DNA of 64,000 nt from Hymenobacter pini (GCF_020421205.1 NZ_JAIZZH010000001.1:1-64000), one strand, 5' to 3'. Shown: positions 1 through 9,182, counted from the stretch's first letter. The notes: generated by a model not told the origin, from the letters alone. Numbers and translations are program-made.

Positions 1-411
1 CTCGACGGCAACCCGGTGGCCACCAACGAGCCGGCCTACCAGCACGGGCGGGTCAGCGGCTGGTTCAACGTGCACGCGCCCTTTTTCATCGTGCACCAGT
101 CCTGGGCGCGCTCGGCGGGCGAGATTGAGCAGAAGATCAGCAACTGGGGCCACAAAAACGATTTTGACACTCAGGCCTACTTTCAGTTCTGGAACAACCT
201 CTCCAAGCTGAATTACGCGGGCGTGCGCAACTTCCGGTACCTCTACCCGGAAACCTGGCCGTCGCTGGGCTATGTGCCCGGCAGCAGTATTCCTGAACTG
301 GTAGCGTACTACGCGGCCAATCCTCCGCAGGTCCCCGGCCGTCTGCGGCTGGCAGCACAGAACTCAATCTGGCTGTCCCGGCTGCGGCGGGTTTTACGGT
401 TTACTAACTAA
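1..411 (+). CDS. C-terminal part of a glycosyltransferase-like protein (5' truncated by window edge)
   Basis: The reading frame is open from base 1, so the gene begins upstream of the window; 136 codons are visible before TAA. The visible part is rich in Trp, Tyr and Phe, with a segment HGRVSGWFNVHAPFF followed by a KISNWGHKNDFD stretch. The latter resembles the C-terminal region of GT2-fold sugar transferases in polysaccharide clusters. This fits the next gene, a clear GT2 transferase 29 bases downstream on the same strand. No catalytic DxD is visible because the N-terminal half is missing. The family call rests on context and general resemblance, so it is tentative. Confidence 0.5.
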   Translation, partial: LDGNPVATNEPAYQHGRVSGWFNVHAPFFIVHQSWARSAGEIEQKISNWGHKNDFDTQAYFQFWNNLSKLNYAGVRNFRYLYPETWPSLGYVPGSSIPELVAYYAANPPQVPGRLRLAAQNSIWLSRLRRVLRFTN

Positions 412-440
412 CCTGCTACGCTGTTCTGTAGTACTTGCTA

Positions 441-1352
441 ATGCAACAAGCACCCTTTTTCTCAGTCGTTATTCCCACCTACAATCGGGCTGACTTCATT
501 ACCGCTACCGTGCAGTCGGTGCTGGCCCAGCAATTCACCGGGCTGGAGGTGCTGATAGTGGATGATGGTAGCACCGATGCTACCGCGCAGGTAGTGCAGC
601 CATTGCTGGCCGATGCCAGAGTGCAGTACCTGCCCAAGCAGAATGCCGAGCGGGGAGCAGCCCGGAACTACGGTTTCGCCCGGGCCACTGGGGAGTATGT
701 CCTGTTTCTGGATTCCGATGATTTGTGGCTGCCCCATTACCTGACGGTACTGCACCAGGCAATTGAGCAACAGCAGCAGCCCAATTTCATTGCCTGCAAA
801 TTTGTGCTGGACCGGGGCGGTCGGCAGGTGTCCAGCGATTTGGCCCCGCTGCCGGCTGGCCGCTACGGGTTGCCGCTCTTTCTGCACGGTAATCCGCTGG
901 CGTGCAATTTTGCCGTGCGTCGGCAAAATCCGCAGCTGATTTTGTTTGAAGAAGACCGGCAGTATGCCTCAGTTGAGGACTGGATGTTTCTGCTGCAGAA
1001 CATGCAACAGGATCAATTTTATCTGGTAGACGACGTGGCCATCGTCATGAATGACCACGACGCCCGCTCCATGCGCGCCGACCACCGGACCATGACCAGC
1101 CGCTGGCTGAAGCTCCCTCAGTGGATTGATGCGCATCTGCAGCTCAGTGTGGCGCAGCGCAGACAGCTGCTGGGGCACATTTACTACCTTTGCGCCATTC
1201 ATGCGTATGCAGCCGGGGCGCGTGAGGAGTCGTTGCAGTTTGCCTGGAAGGCCGCTGGGGTGTTACCCAAAAGCAAGGCGGCCATCTTGTTGCTGCGGTG
1301 CCTGGCTGGGGTTTCTGCCGTTGATGCGGTAAAGAAGCTGGTAGTCAGATAG
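441..1352 (+). CDS. Family 2 glycosyltransferase
   Basis: A 303-residue GT-A fold sugar transferase, expected to use a nucleotide sugar at the cytoplasmic side of the membrane. The N-terminal strand VVIPTYNR is at residues 9-16, VDDGST at 40-45, and the metal-binding DSDD at 91-94, all in the order typical of GT2. No transmembrane segment is apparent. ATG at 441 is chosen over an in-frame TTG two codons upstream. It follows a truncated transferase-like gene and precedes an asparagine-synthase-like gene, so it probably belongs to a surface-glycan operon. Donor and acceptor cannot be read from the sequence. Confidence 0.9.
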   Translation: MQQAPFFSVVIPTYNRADFITATVQSVLAQQFTGLEVLIVDDGSTDATAQVVQPLLADARVQYLPKQNAERGAARNYGFARATGEYVLFLDSDDLWLPHYLTVLHQAIEQQQQPNFIACKFVLDRGGRQVSSDLAPLPAGRYGLPLFLHGNPLACNFAVRRQNPQLILFEEDRQYASVEDWMFLLQNMQQDQFYLVDDVAIVMNDHDARSMRADHRTMTSRWLKLPQWIDAHLQLSVAQRRQLLGHIYYLCAIHAYAAGAREESLQFAWKAAGVLPKSKAAILLLRCLAGVSAVDAVKKLVVR

Positions 1353-1375
1353 TCCCCTGACCATATTTCTCAAGG

Positions 1376-1400
1376 AGAGGCCGCATCCAGCGGCTCTTTT
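1376..1400 (+). terminator. Weak intrinsic terminator after the GT2 gene
   Basis: A short stem AGAG-G-CCGC pairs with GCGGCTCT around a 5-base loop and is followed by TTTT. One bulged G makes it imperfect. It lies in the 73-base gap between the GT2 gene and asnB, so it may only attenuate readthrough. Confidence 0.4.
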
Positions 1401-1425
1401 CATGTTTACATAATTGCTTTTGCCC

Positions 1426-3282
1426 ATGTGTGGTATTGCTGGTTTCCTGAATCGTACGGCAGCTTCGCCCTTTACCGAGGACATGCTGCGCAGCATGACT
1501 ACCTGTCTGGCGCACCGGGGCCCCGATGCGGACGGCTTCTATTTTGACGGCACCGTAGGGCTGGGGCACCGCCGGCTGAGTATCCTGGACCTTTCCTCGG
1601 CGGCCAACCAGCCCATGTTCTCGCACAACGACCGGTACGTAACAGTATTCAACGGCGAGGTATACAACTTCCAGGAAATCCGGGACCGGCTGGGGGTGGC
1701 CATGCATACTACCTCCGATACGGAGGTGCTGCTGGAGTCGTTTGTGCGGCAAGGGCCAGCCTTTGTGCAAGAGCTGAACGGCATGTTCGCCATTGCCATC
1801 TACGACAAGCAAACCGGGCAGCTGGATATCTTCCGGGATAGAATGGGCAAGAAGCCCGTGTACTATTATCTGGATGCCAACAGCTTTGCCTTTGCGTCGG
1901 AGCTGAAGTCAATTACCAACCTGGCCGCCGTACGCAAGCGCCTCTCGGTTGACAAGGCCGCCGTCAACCAGTTCCTGTATCTGGGCTACATTCCCCGGCC
2001 CCGCACCATTTACAGCGAGGTGAAGAAGATGGACTCCGGCGCCCACATTCGGGTTACTGCCACCGATTTCCAGGAAAGCCGCTACTGGAAGCTGGAGGAG
2101 CAGGTAAAACCGGAGGTGCTAAGCGACGAGGCCGAGGCCAAACGGCAGCTCCACGAGCTGGTGCGCTCCTCCGTGCAGTACCGCATGATTGCCGACGTTC
2201 CATTCGGTACCTTTCTGAGCGGCGGTATCGATTCGAGCCTGGTAACGGCTATGGCGCAGGATGTTTCCGCAACGCCGGTCAAAACATTCTCCATCGGGTT
2301 CGATTCGGCCAAGCACAACGAGTCGAGCTACGCGGCAGCCGTAGCAAAGCACCTGGGCACCGACCACCACAGCTTTCTGGTAACGGAGGCCGAAGCTCGG
2401 GAAAGCATGGCGGAGCTGGCCACCATCTACGACGAGCCCTACGCCGACTCATCGGCGGTGCCCACCCTGCTGGTGTCCCGGCTGGCCCGGCAAAACGTTA
2501 CCATGGCCTTGTCGGGTGATGGCGGGGATGAGCTCTTCCACGGGTACGGTATGTATACCTGGGCCAACCGCATGGCCAACCCGGCCGTGAACATGCTGCG
2601 GCACCCGGCCCGGCTGGTGATGCAGCGTATGGGCAACCGCTACAAGCGGGTGGCCGATTTGCTGAACTACCCGGCGCAGGAGCGCCTGCGCAGCCACATC
2701 TTCTCGCAGGAGCAATACCTGTTCTCCGAAAGAGAAATCGAACGGCTGGTAGTACCCGGTACGTACAACCTGCCGGCTTTGCCGGAGCAGTGGCCGGCCC
2801 CGCGCCCACTTACGCCCGCTGAGCAGCAGGCTCTGTTTGATATGCAATATTATCTGCAGGACGACCTGCTGGTGAAGGTGGACCGGGCCTCGATGCGCTA
2901 CTCGCTGGAAACCCGCGGGCCGCTGCTGGACTACCGGATTGCGGAGTTTGCCCTGAACCTGGACCCGGCCCTGAAGGTGAAAGATGGGGTGAGCAAGTAT
3001 CTGCTCAAGCAAGTGCTGTACGACTACGTGCCGGCTCACATCTTCGACCGACCCAAATGGGGCTTCTCCGTGCCGCTGGGCACGTGGCTGAAAAAGGACC
3101 TGCACTACCTAGTTGACGAATATCTGAAGCCGGAAGTGCTTGAAAAAGCGGGTTTTGTTCGGCCTGAGGTTGCCCGGGAAGTGGTTCGCCGTTTCGAAGC
3201 CGGCGAAGACCACCTCTACAACCGGGTGTGGTTGCTGATTGTGCTGCACCAGTGGGCCGAAACTCACCAGTTTGCTGCTTAA
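1426..3282 (+). CDS. asnB: Asparagine synthase (glutamine-hydrolysing), AsnB type
   Basis: A 618-residue class II glutamine amidotransferase fused to an ATP-pyrophosphatase synthetase domain. The protein starts MCGIAGF, so Cys2 becomes the N-terminal nucleophile; this fixes the start at ATG 1426 rather than the in-frame TTG at 1414. HRGPDADG follows in the glutaminase domain. The PP-loop SGGIDSS is at about residues 265-271 and SGDGGDEL further on, giving the AMP-forming domain. The length is normal for AsnB. Lying between glycosyltransferases, it may amidate a sugar acid of a surface polysaccharide (as WbpS-type homologues are thought to do) rather than make free asparagine. Sequence alone does not decide this. 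Confidence 0.92.
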   Translation: MCGIAGFLNRTAASPFTEDMLRSMTTCLAHRGPDADGFYFDGTVGLGHRRLSILDLSSAANQPMFSHNDRYVTVFNGEVYNFQEIRDRLGVAMHTTSDTEVLLESFVRQGPAFVQELNGMFAIAIYDKQTGQLDIFRDRMGKKPVYYYLDANSFAFASELKSITNLAAVRKRLSVDKAAVNQFLYLGYIPRPRTIYSEVKKMDSGAHIRVTATDFQESRYWKLEEQVKPEVLSDEAEAKRQLHELVRSSVQYRMIADVPFGTFLSGGIDSSLVTAMAQDVSATPVKTFSIGFDSAKHNESSYAAAVAKHLGTDHHSFLVTEAEARESMAELATIYDEPYADSSAVPTLLVSRLARQNVTMALSGDGGDELFHGYGMYTWANRMANPAVNMLRHPARLVMQRMGNRYKRVADLLNYPAQERLRSHIFSQEQYLFSEREIERLVVPGTYNLPALPEQWPAPRPLTPAEQQALFDMQYYLQDDLLVKVDRASMRYSLETRGPLLDYRIAEFALNLDPALKVKDGVSKYLLKQVLYDYVPAHIFDRPKWGFSVPLGTWLKKDLHYLVDEYLKPEVLEKAGFVRPEVAREVVRRFEAGEDHLYNRVWLLIVLHQWAETHQFAA

Positions 3283-3304
3283 CTACCTTTTTCTGCCTGA
3301 ACGC

Positions 3305-4567
3305 ATGGCCTCCACCGCGCCCCGCATCCTGTTTATTTCCTACGATGGCATGACTGACCCGCTTGGGCAGTCGCAGGTGTTGCCGTACCTGGTAGGGCTA
3401 GCCCGGCAGGGCTACAACATCACGCTGCTTTCTACAGAGAAAAAAGACCGGTTTGCGCAGTACGAGAGTACAATCCGGGCCATTACCGATGCAGCGGGCA
3501 TCCGCTGGGAGCATATTTTCTTCACCCGCAAGCCGCCGGTGCTGGCCAAGTTCTACGACCGGTACCAGCTGCGGCAAAAGGCCCTAGCGCTGCACCAAGA
3601 GCTACGGTTTGACATGACGCACTGCCGCAGCTACGTAAGCGCGGAGGTTGGCCTGCTGCTGAAGCGCAAATACGGCGTGAAGTTCCTGTTTGATATGCGC
3701 GGCTTCTGGGTGGATGAGCGGGTGGAAGGTGGCATGTGGAATCTGCAGAATCCCATTTTCCGGCGTGCCTACCGAACCTACAAGCGGAAAGAAGCGGAGT
3801 TCATTGCCGCCGCCGATGGTATCATTAGCCTTACCGAAAACGGGAAAGGCGAGATGCAGACCTGGCCGTCGTATACCGGCACGCCCATAACCGTTATTCC
3901 CTGCAGCGCCGATTTTTCTGTTTTTCCGCTGCTGACGGCTCCGGATAAGCAGGCGGCCCGGCAGCAGCTCGGCTACGCGCCCGACGGGCTGATTGTCAGC
4001 TACCTGGGCTCGATTGGTGCGTGGTACCTGCTGGACGAAATGCTAGCACAATTTGCCGTCATCAAGCAGCAATACACGGGGGCCAAAATGCTGTTCGTGA
4101 CGCAGGAGCCCGCCGAAATGGTATTGGAGGCTGCCCGCAAAGTGCCTGGGCTGGAACCCTCCGATTTTCTGGTGCGGCCCGCTACGCGCAAAGAAGTGCC
4201 CAAATTGGTTGCCGCCTCCGATCTGAATTTGTTTTTTATCAAGCAGAGCTATTCCAAAAAGGCCAGCTCGCCCACCAAGCTGGGCGAAATTCTGGCCATG
4301 GGCTTGCCGGTTATCTGCAACGATGGGGTGGGCGACGTGGCAGGTATCATTCAGCAAACGGATGGGGGCCATGTGGTATCTACCCTAAACAGGGCGGGCT
4401 ACGAAGCGGCTGCTGCCAGCATCCCAGCGTTGCTGCAGAAGGATGGCGCCCAGCTCCGGCGTAAGGCGCAGCAGTATTACGATCTGCAAACGGCCATTGG
4501 GCGGTATGTGGGTGAGTACCAGCGCCTGGTGCCGTTAGGCCAAGCAAATCCTGCTCTTGCTCAGTAA
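3305..4567 (+). CDS. Family 4 glycosyltransferase
   Basis: A 420-residue GT-B type transferase. The N-terminal segment ILFISYDGMTDPLGQSQ is characteristic of a GT4 subgroup in exopolysaccharide clusters, and the C-terminal KLGEILAMGLPVICND region (about residues 325-345) is the GT4 nucleotide-sugar binding site. ATG 3305 (MASTAPR) is chosen. An upstream in-frame start would add a stretch overlapping asnB with no family similarity. It starts 22 bases after asnB and is probably cotranscribed. Its 3' end converges on the wecE-like gene with only 15 bases between them. Confidence 0.88.
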   Translation: MASTAPRILFISYDGMTDPLGQSQVLPYLVGLARQGYNITLLSTEKKDRFAQYESTIRAITDAAGIRWEHIFFTRKPPVLAKFYDRYQLRQKALALHQELRFDMTHCRSYVSAEVGLLLKRKYGVKFLFDMRGFWVDERVEGGMWNLQNPIFRRAYRTYKRKEAEFIAAADGIISLTENGKGEMQTWPSYTGTPITVIPCSADFSVFPLLTAPDKQAARQQLGYAPDGLIVSYLGSIGAWYLLDEMLAQFAVIKQQYTGAKMLFVTQEPAEMVLEAARKVPGLEPSDFLVRPATRKEVPKLVAASDLNLFFIKQSYSKKASSPTKLGEILAMGLPVICNDGVGDVAGIIQQTDGGHVVSTLNRAGYEAAAASIPALLQKDGAQLRRKAQQYYDLQTAIGRYVGEYQRLVPLGQANPALAQ

Positions 4568-4582
4568 CGCTGCGCGGTGCGG

Positions 4583-5737
4583 CTACTGCGCGTAGAAGCG
4601 GTGGATGCACTGAATGATGAACTGCTGCTGCGCTGGTTGTAACTCGTGGTAAAGGGGCAAGCGGATGATTCGGTTGCTGAAATGCGTGGCCCACGGTAGC
4701 GGCCGGCCATCATGCTGCGCCTGAAAGAACGGGCTGCTGTGCAAAGGCAGGTAATGAAAAACCGCCAGAATATGCCGTTGTTTCAGAAAGGCTATCAGCG
4801 CGTCCCGTTCCTGCTGGCTGTTACAGATAAGGGCGAACAGGTGCCAGTTGGCTCTATCCGCAGCCCTGGTTGGGAGCAGGCTGAAATGCCCGTTAGCCGC
4901 CAAAGGAGCTAGGCCCGCCGCATACGTCTGCCACAGTACCTGCCGCTGCTGCTGAATCTGGTGCCGAGCCTCCAGCTGCCCCCACAGGTAAGCGGCATTC
5001 AGCTCGGAGGGCAGGAAAGAAGACCCGATATCCACCCATTCGTAGCGCGCGGCCTCGCCGCGGGCAAATGCGGCCCGGTTGGTACCCTTTTCCCAAATGA
5101 TTTCCGCGCGGGCGGCCAATTGGGGCGCATTTATCGCCAACAGCCCCCCCTCACCCGCGCTGATATTCTTGGTTTCATGAAACGAGAAGGCCGCCAGATG
5201 GCCAAACGTACCCAGGCGCTGCTCGTGGTGCCACGCCTCAATTGCCTGGGCGGCATCTTCCACCACCCATATGGTATGTGCCTCGGCCAGTGCCAGTAAA
5301 GCGCGCATATCACAACCCTGCCCGCCGTAATGCACCGGCACAATGGCGCGGGTGCGCGGGGTAATCAGCTGCTGAACCTGCGTAACATCCAGGTTTGGAT
5401 GTGTCGGGGAGCTATCGGCAAATACAATGCGGGCCCCGCGCAGCAGAAACGCATTGGCGGTGGAGGTAAATGTGAAACTCGGAATAATCACTTCGTCGCC
5501 GGGCTGTATATCCAGCAGCAGTGCTGCCATTTCCAGCGCATCGGTGCCACTGGTTGTCAGAAGTGCCTTATTGAACCCGTATTCCGCTTCGAAGAAATGC
5601 TGGCATTGGCGCGTAAACATGCCATTTCCAGACAATTTCCCATTCGCAACGGCCTGCTGAATGTAGGTTAGCTCGGAGCCAGCAAGAAAAGGCCGGTTGA
5701 AGGGAATGAAATCGGGCGGCAGATTTTCGAGTATCAT
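4583..5737 (-). CDS. wecE: DegT/DnrJ/EryC1/StrS aminotransferase, WecE-like (dTDP-4-amino-4,6-dideoxygalactose transaminase)
   Basis: A 384-residue PLP enzyme of the sugar aminotransferase family. It is strikingly close to enterobacterial WecE/RffA: IPFNRPFLAGSEL near the start, ALEMAALLLDIQPGDEV, SFTFTSTANAFLLRGA, and SFHETKN with the PLP-binding Lys at residue 190, then REKGTNR-like and DIGSSF motifs. WecE transaminates dTDP-4-keto-6-deoxyglucose with glutamate to give dTDP-Fuc4N, so the same or a similar 4-amino sugar is expected for a surface glycan. It overlaps the upstream GT2 gene by four bases (ATGA), indicating translational coupling. No dTDP-glucose synthesis genes are in the window. 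Confidence 0.9.
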   Translation of the reverse strand: MILENLPPDFIPFNRPFLAGSELTYIQQAVANGKLSGNGMFTRQCQHFFEAEYGFNKALLTTSGTDALEMAALLLDIQPGDEVIIPSFTFTSTANAFLLRGARIVFADSSPTHPNLDVTQVQQLITPRTRAIVPVHYGGQGCDMRALLALAEAHTIWVVEDAAQAIEAWHHEQRLGTFGHLAAFSFHETKNISAGEGGLLAINAPQLAARAEIIWEKGTNRAAFARGEAARYEWVDIGSSFLPSELNAAYLWGQLEARHQIQQQRQVLWQTYAAGLAPLAANGHFSLLPTRAADRANWHLFALICNSQQERDALIAFLKQRHILAVFHYLPLHSSPFFQAQHDGRPLPWATHFSNRIIRLPLYHELQPAQQQFIIQCIHRFYAQ

Positions 5738-6675
5738 TCCGGGTGGGTGGTTTGCGCAATTATGTACAGCGGCCGGGCCCGTACTCCTTCAAATGTTTTG
5801 CCCACGTACAGCCCCACCATTCCCAGCAGGGAAATGATAATGCCGGAAAACAGACTGATGGAGACGATGAGGCTTGCGTAGCCGGGCACCGTTATCTGCC
5901 CAAGCAGGTAGCGCAACAGCATGATAAACCCCAGAAAAAATGCCGCTCCCGATAGTAAAAGGCCAAAATACACAGCAAGCCGCAATGGCTTATCAGAGTA
6001 TGTCAGAAGAATATCCAGCGCCAGCCGGAGTCTGCTGAGCAGGGAGTAGGAGGATGGCCGAGTACTTCGGCCGTGCGTAACGGCCAGCGTGGTTTGTCGA
6101 AACCCGGCCCAGCGCACCAGGGTAGGGAAGTAGCGGGTAGTTTCCCGCATCTGAACCAGCACATCAATAAGCTGCCGGTGGTAGATTCCGAAATTACCAA
6201 CGCCTGAGTTCTGCGCCTGCCCGGTCAGGCGCGTCAGCACCTGGTAAAACAGCCAAGAGCCCCACCGGGTGCTGTGGGTATCCGTACGGGTGTGGCGGTG
6301 TGCCAGTACCGCTTCGTAGCCCTGATGGGCTTTTGCCAGCAACCGGGGAATTTCCTCCGGTTGGTCCTGCAGGTCGCAATCCATCACCACCACCCATTCG
6401 CCGGCGCTCCGGTCCAGACCGGCCGTAAGCGCGTAGTGCTGCCCAAAGTTACGAGAAAGCCGTAGCCCCATAATTCGGGGGTCCTGGCTAGCGGCAGCCT
6501 GAATTAGCTGCCAGTCAACCGGTTCCGGGCTGGCATCATCAACCAGGATAATCTCATATGTGATGGTCATTTTCTCCAGTGTGTACGCGAGACGCTGCAG
6601 AAGCTCCGTTAGCACATCTCCACCCCGGTACACCGGAACAACAACTGAAAGCGTTGGCGAAGAAGCTAGTATCAT
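5734..6675 (-). CDS. Membrane-anchored family 2 glycosyltransferase (ArnC/DPM1-like)
   Basis: A 313-residue protein with an N-terminal GT-A domain (VVVPVYRGG at 11-19, LVDDASP at 44-50, MDCDLQ around 98-103) and two C-terminal hydrophobic helices at roughly 233-258 and 265-290. This is the layout of polyprenyl-phosphate sugar transferases such as ArnC and GtrB. It is the first gene of a two-gene operon with the WecE-like aminotransferase. A reasonable inference is that it loads the resulting amino sugar, or a related one, onto undecaprenyl phosphate or a lipid-linked glycan. The substrate is not established. Confidence 0.87.
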   Translation of the reverse strand: MILASSPTLSVVVPVYRGGDVLTELLQRLAYTLEKMTITYEIILVDDASPEPVDWQLIQAAASQDPRIMGLRLSRNFGQHYALTAGLDRSAGEWVVVMDCDLQDQPEEIPRLLAKAHQGYEAVLAHRHTRTDTHSTRWGSWLFYQVLTRLTGQAQNSGVGNFGIYHRQLIDVLVQMRETTRYFPTLVRWAGFRQTTLAVTHGRSTRPSSYSLLSRLRLALDILLTYSDKPLRLAVYFGLLLSGAAFFLGFIMLLRYLLGQITVPGYASLIVSISLFSGIIISLLGMVGLYVGKTFEGVRARPLYIIAQTTHPE

Positions 6676-6698
6676 AGTGGCTTTGCTGGGGAGAAAGC

Positions 6699-6706
6699 CA
6701 AATATA
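6699..6706 (-). promoter_or_regulatory. Candidate -7 box for the GT2-wecE operon
   Basis: Read on the minus strand this is TATATTTG, matching the Bacteroidota -7 consensus TAnnTTTG, 24 bases upstream of the GT2 start codon. It lies in the divergent spacer shared with the GT4 gene at 6796. No convincing -33 TTTG is seen. Confidence 0.45.
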
Positions 6707-6749
6707 CGTGCCGCCCGCGCAGGGCAAGAGCCGGTAGGTATCGTTCCCG

Positions 6750-6757
6750 TACCTTTG
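6750..6757 (+). promoter_or_regulatory. Candidate -7 box for the GT4 gene
   Basis: TACCTTTG matches the Bacteroidota -7 consensus TAnnTTTG and lies 38 bases before ATG 6796. It is oriented away from the minus-strand box at 6699, so the 120-base spacer probably holds two divergent promoters. Confidence 0.5.
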
Positions 6758-6795
6758 TTGCCGCCACTACGGTTAGGTAGTTCGTTTTTCCAACT

Positions 6796-7863
6796 ATGCA
6801 GATTCTATTCATTGCGCCTTACCCTCATGGAAAGGCCCCCTCTCAACGCTTCCGGTTCGAGCAATATTTCGACCTGCTGACGCAAGCTGGCCATGCATGG
6901 AAGCTTGCGCCTTTTATTTCCGATAATACGTGGGCTATCCTGTATAAACCCGGACATACGCTAACCAAGGTTAGCGGTATTTTAGCAGGGTTTATCCGGC
7001 GGTTCTTGCTGTTATTTTCGCTAAGCAAATATGATTACATTTTTATTCATCGGGAAGCATCTCCTATTGGTCCACCAATATTTGAATGGATTATCGCTAA
7101 GATTTTACGAAAAAAAATAATATATGATTTCGATGATGCTATCTGGTTGGCAAATACCTCCGAAACCAATAAAATAGTAGCGGGTATTAAATGGCATCAT
7201 AAAGTTGATGCAATATGTAGATGGGCTTACAAAGTAAGCTGTGGCAACGCCTACCTAAGAGAGTATGCCCGGCAATTCAACCATAATTCAATAATCAACC
7301 CTACAACTATCGATACGGTGCATCTGCACAACCAAGTACGCAACCAGCGCACTAAGGGGCCTTTGGTGATTGGCTGGACCGGTACTCATTCCACTTTGCA
7401 GTATCTACAGCAGGTAGTACCGGTACTGGCCAAACTGGAACAGGAATTTGAATTTGAATTCCGGGTTATTTCCAATCAAGCGCCGAACCTGCCGTTAAAA
7501 AGCATCGTGTATCAACCCTGGCGTAAAGAGTCGGAAATTCAGGATTTGTTAGGATTTCACGTTGGGCTGATGCCGCTAGAGGACGACCCGTGGGCAAAAG
7601 GTAAATGTGCTTTTAAAGCACTGCAGTACATGGCGCTTGGTGAGCCAGCGTTGGTTTCGCCCGTGGGTATGAATACCGAAGTGGTGCAGAGTGGAGTAAA
7701 TGGCTACGTATGCGCGACGCCCGAAGAATGGGAAAATAGCCTGCGCGCAGTATTGCAAAATTCACAGCTGCGCGAGCAGTTAGGCACGCACGCGCGTCAG
7801 ACTATTGTGGAACGCTATTCAGTGGTTGCAAACTGGCCTAATTTCTTGTCTCTTTTCAGGTGA
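6796..7863 (+). CDS. Family 4-like glycosyltransferase
   Basis: A 355-residue GT-B protein. It begins MQILFIAPYPHGKAPSQRF, has YDFDDAIWL at about residues 109-117, and in the C-terminal half KCAFKALQYMALGEPALVS followed by VNGYVC, the donor-binding region of GT4-like enzymes. Codon use becomes noticeably AT-richer from about 7000 onward than in the flanking genes. Its last 49 bases overlap the 3' end of the convergent membrane protein gene. It probably adds one sugar to the glycan made by this cluster; substrate unknown. Confidence 0.86.
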   Translation: MQILFIAPYPHGKAPSQRFRFEQYFDLLTQAGHAWKLAPFISDNTWAILYKPGHTLTKVSGILAGFIRRFLLLFSLSKYDYIFIHREASPIGPPIFEWIIAKILRKKIIYDFDDAIWLANTSETNKIVAGIKWHHKVDAICRWAYKVSCGNAYLREYARQFNHNSIINPTTIDTVHLHNQVRNQRTKGPLVIGWTGTHSTLQYLQQVVPVLAKLEQEFEFEFRVISNQAPNLPLKSIVYQPWRKESEIQDLLGFHVGLMPLEDDPWAKGKCAFKALQYMALGEPALVSPVGMNTEVVQSGVNGYVCATPEEWENSLRAVLQNSQLREQLGTHARQTIVERYSVVANWPNFLSLFR

Positions 7864-9182
7864 GGCAAGCCTGTAGGCTGCTTTTTGCGCGGTGATGCCA
7901 TGAACTGCATAATATACAGACCTGATAAGTAAAAGGGCATCAACGGAATTTTATACCGCACAAGTGTGCCGAAATTTCCGCTATTTACTCCTACACCAAC
8001 GGAGAAAATTATGGCAAATAGGAAACTAAACCACAATATCGGTTTAGATGCTATTAATCTAATGCTGCGGACCAAGCCCGTTCTGTATAATAAGGTAACT
8101 GTTAAATAAATAAACAGAGTAGCTTCCAAGGCGGAGAGAAGCATAACGGGGTTGCGCGCCTCGAATAAAAATGGCCGATAAAGCGAAACTATAATTGCTT
8201 GTGGTGCTACTTTGATGATGGAGCCAATTGAGCCGTCCAGTTCGCCAATATTGTAAACGGAACCGCTGGCTACTTGTGACGTTAGATAGTCACGAGTAAT
8301 TTTACTTCTTTCACCAATCTTTTCAACGTCGTATCGTTCGTCGCCGGCCGTTAGGTTAGTCGCACCAAGATATCCTGCGGCAACGCCTACAAGTAAAAAA
8401 AGTGGCTTGAGAAAAGTGCGGAGGGCCGCAGATTTAATTCGTTGATTGTTTTCCGTGAATACCCAGAACAATGCGGGTGGTAGAAAAGATAGTAGTATAT
8501 AAACTTTTACAGACATAATAATATAAATACCTGTAAAGCCCATTATAACGGCTGATAAAATATTTTTACGAATAATAAAGCCGTGATAAAATCCATAAAA
8601 AACCCAGCCGAGAGCTCCCATGCACAGAGAGTCCTTCATCAGGCCTGAGCCCCAGAAAAAAACGGATGGAAGAAAGAAAATAGCAACCGCTAGCTTTTTA
8701 TATGCGAGTGGGTATATGCGGATAAATGTAATATACATTGCCCACATTCCTGAAAAACTGAGAAATGCGAAGCCTAGTCCAATAACAGAATATGTATTGA
8801 AGCTAAGAAGCGCAAATAGTGATGCTATTTTAATAACAAAAAACTCAGTAGGGGAGCGGTACCACTCCATCATGCCAGCATACTTGCTAGTCAATGGGTC
8901 AAATTCACCGCGCGATAAAAGTAACTTTATACCAATTGCGGGAGAGTCTAGGAACGCTTGGTAAACTACTTTAACGTGATTAAAATAATTGAATGTATCA
9001 CCACCGCCGTAGTAAAACTGGTAGATAAGCCCTAAAGAAATAGCTCCCAAAAATTTTACTGACAAAGCCGGGATAAAATACTTTTTGGTAAGCGGATTGG
9101 TAAAGCGCTTGCGCAGTGCAAAGGCAATGGCATAAAACAGCCCTAGGTACAGAGGGGTCAGAAATAAGTCCTTCAGTTCCAT
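7815..9182 (-). CDS. Polytopic membrane protein, candidate polysaccharide polymerase (Wzy-like)
   Basis: A 455-residue protein with about ten to twelve hydrophobic segments spread over its whole length and a basic C-terminal tail. Motifs include YGGGDTFNYF near residue 57, FWGSGLMKDS mid-protein and a late FGTLVRYKIPLMPFY. Such architecture, AT-rich base composition and a position among glycosyltransferases are typical of O-antigen or capsule polymerases, which diverge too far for sequence-based certainty. The 3' end overlaps the convergent GT4 gene by 49 bases. It lies 9 bases downstream of the TPR gene and may be cotranscribed with it. A lipid-flippase or mannosyltransferase-like role is an alternative. 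Confidence 0.6.
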   Translation of the reverse strand: MELKDLFLTPLYLGLFYAIAFALRKRFTNPLTKKYFIPALSVKFLGAISLGLIYQFYYGGGDTFNYFNHVKVVYQAFLDSPAIGIKLLLSRGEFDPLTSKYAGMMEWYRSPTEFFVIKIASLFALLSFNTYSVIGLGFAFLSFSGMWAMYITFIRIYPLAYKKLAVAIFFLPSVFFWGSGLMKDSLCMGALGWVFYGFYHGFIIRKNILSAVIMGFTGIYIIMSVKVYILLSFLPPALFWVFTENNQRIKSAALRTFLKPLFLLVGVAAGYLGATNLTAGDERYDVEKIGERSKITRDYLTSQVASGSVYNIGELDGSIGSIIKVAPQAIIVSLYRPFLFEARNPVMLLSALEATLFIYLTVTLLYRTGLVRSIRLIASKPILWFSFLFAIIFSVGVGVNSGNFGTLVRYKIPLMPFYLSGLYIMQFMASPRKKQPTGLPHLKRDKKLGQFATTE

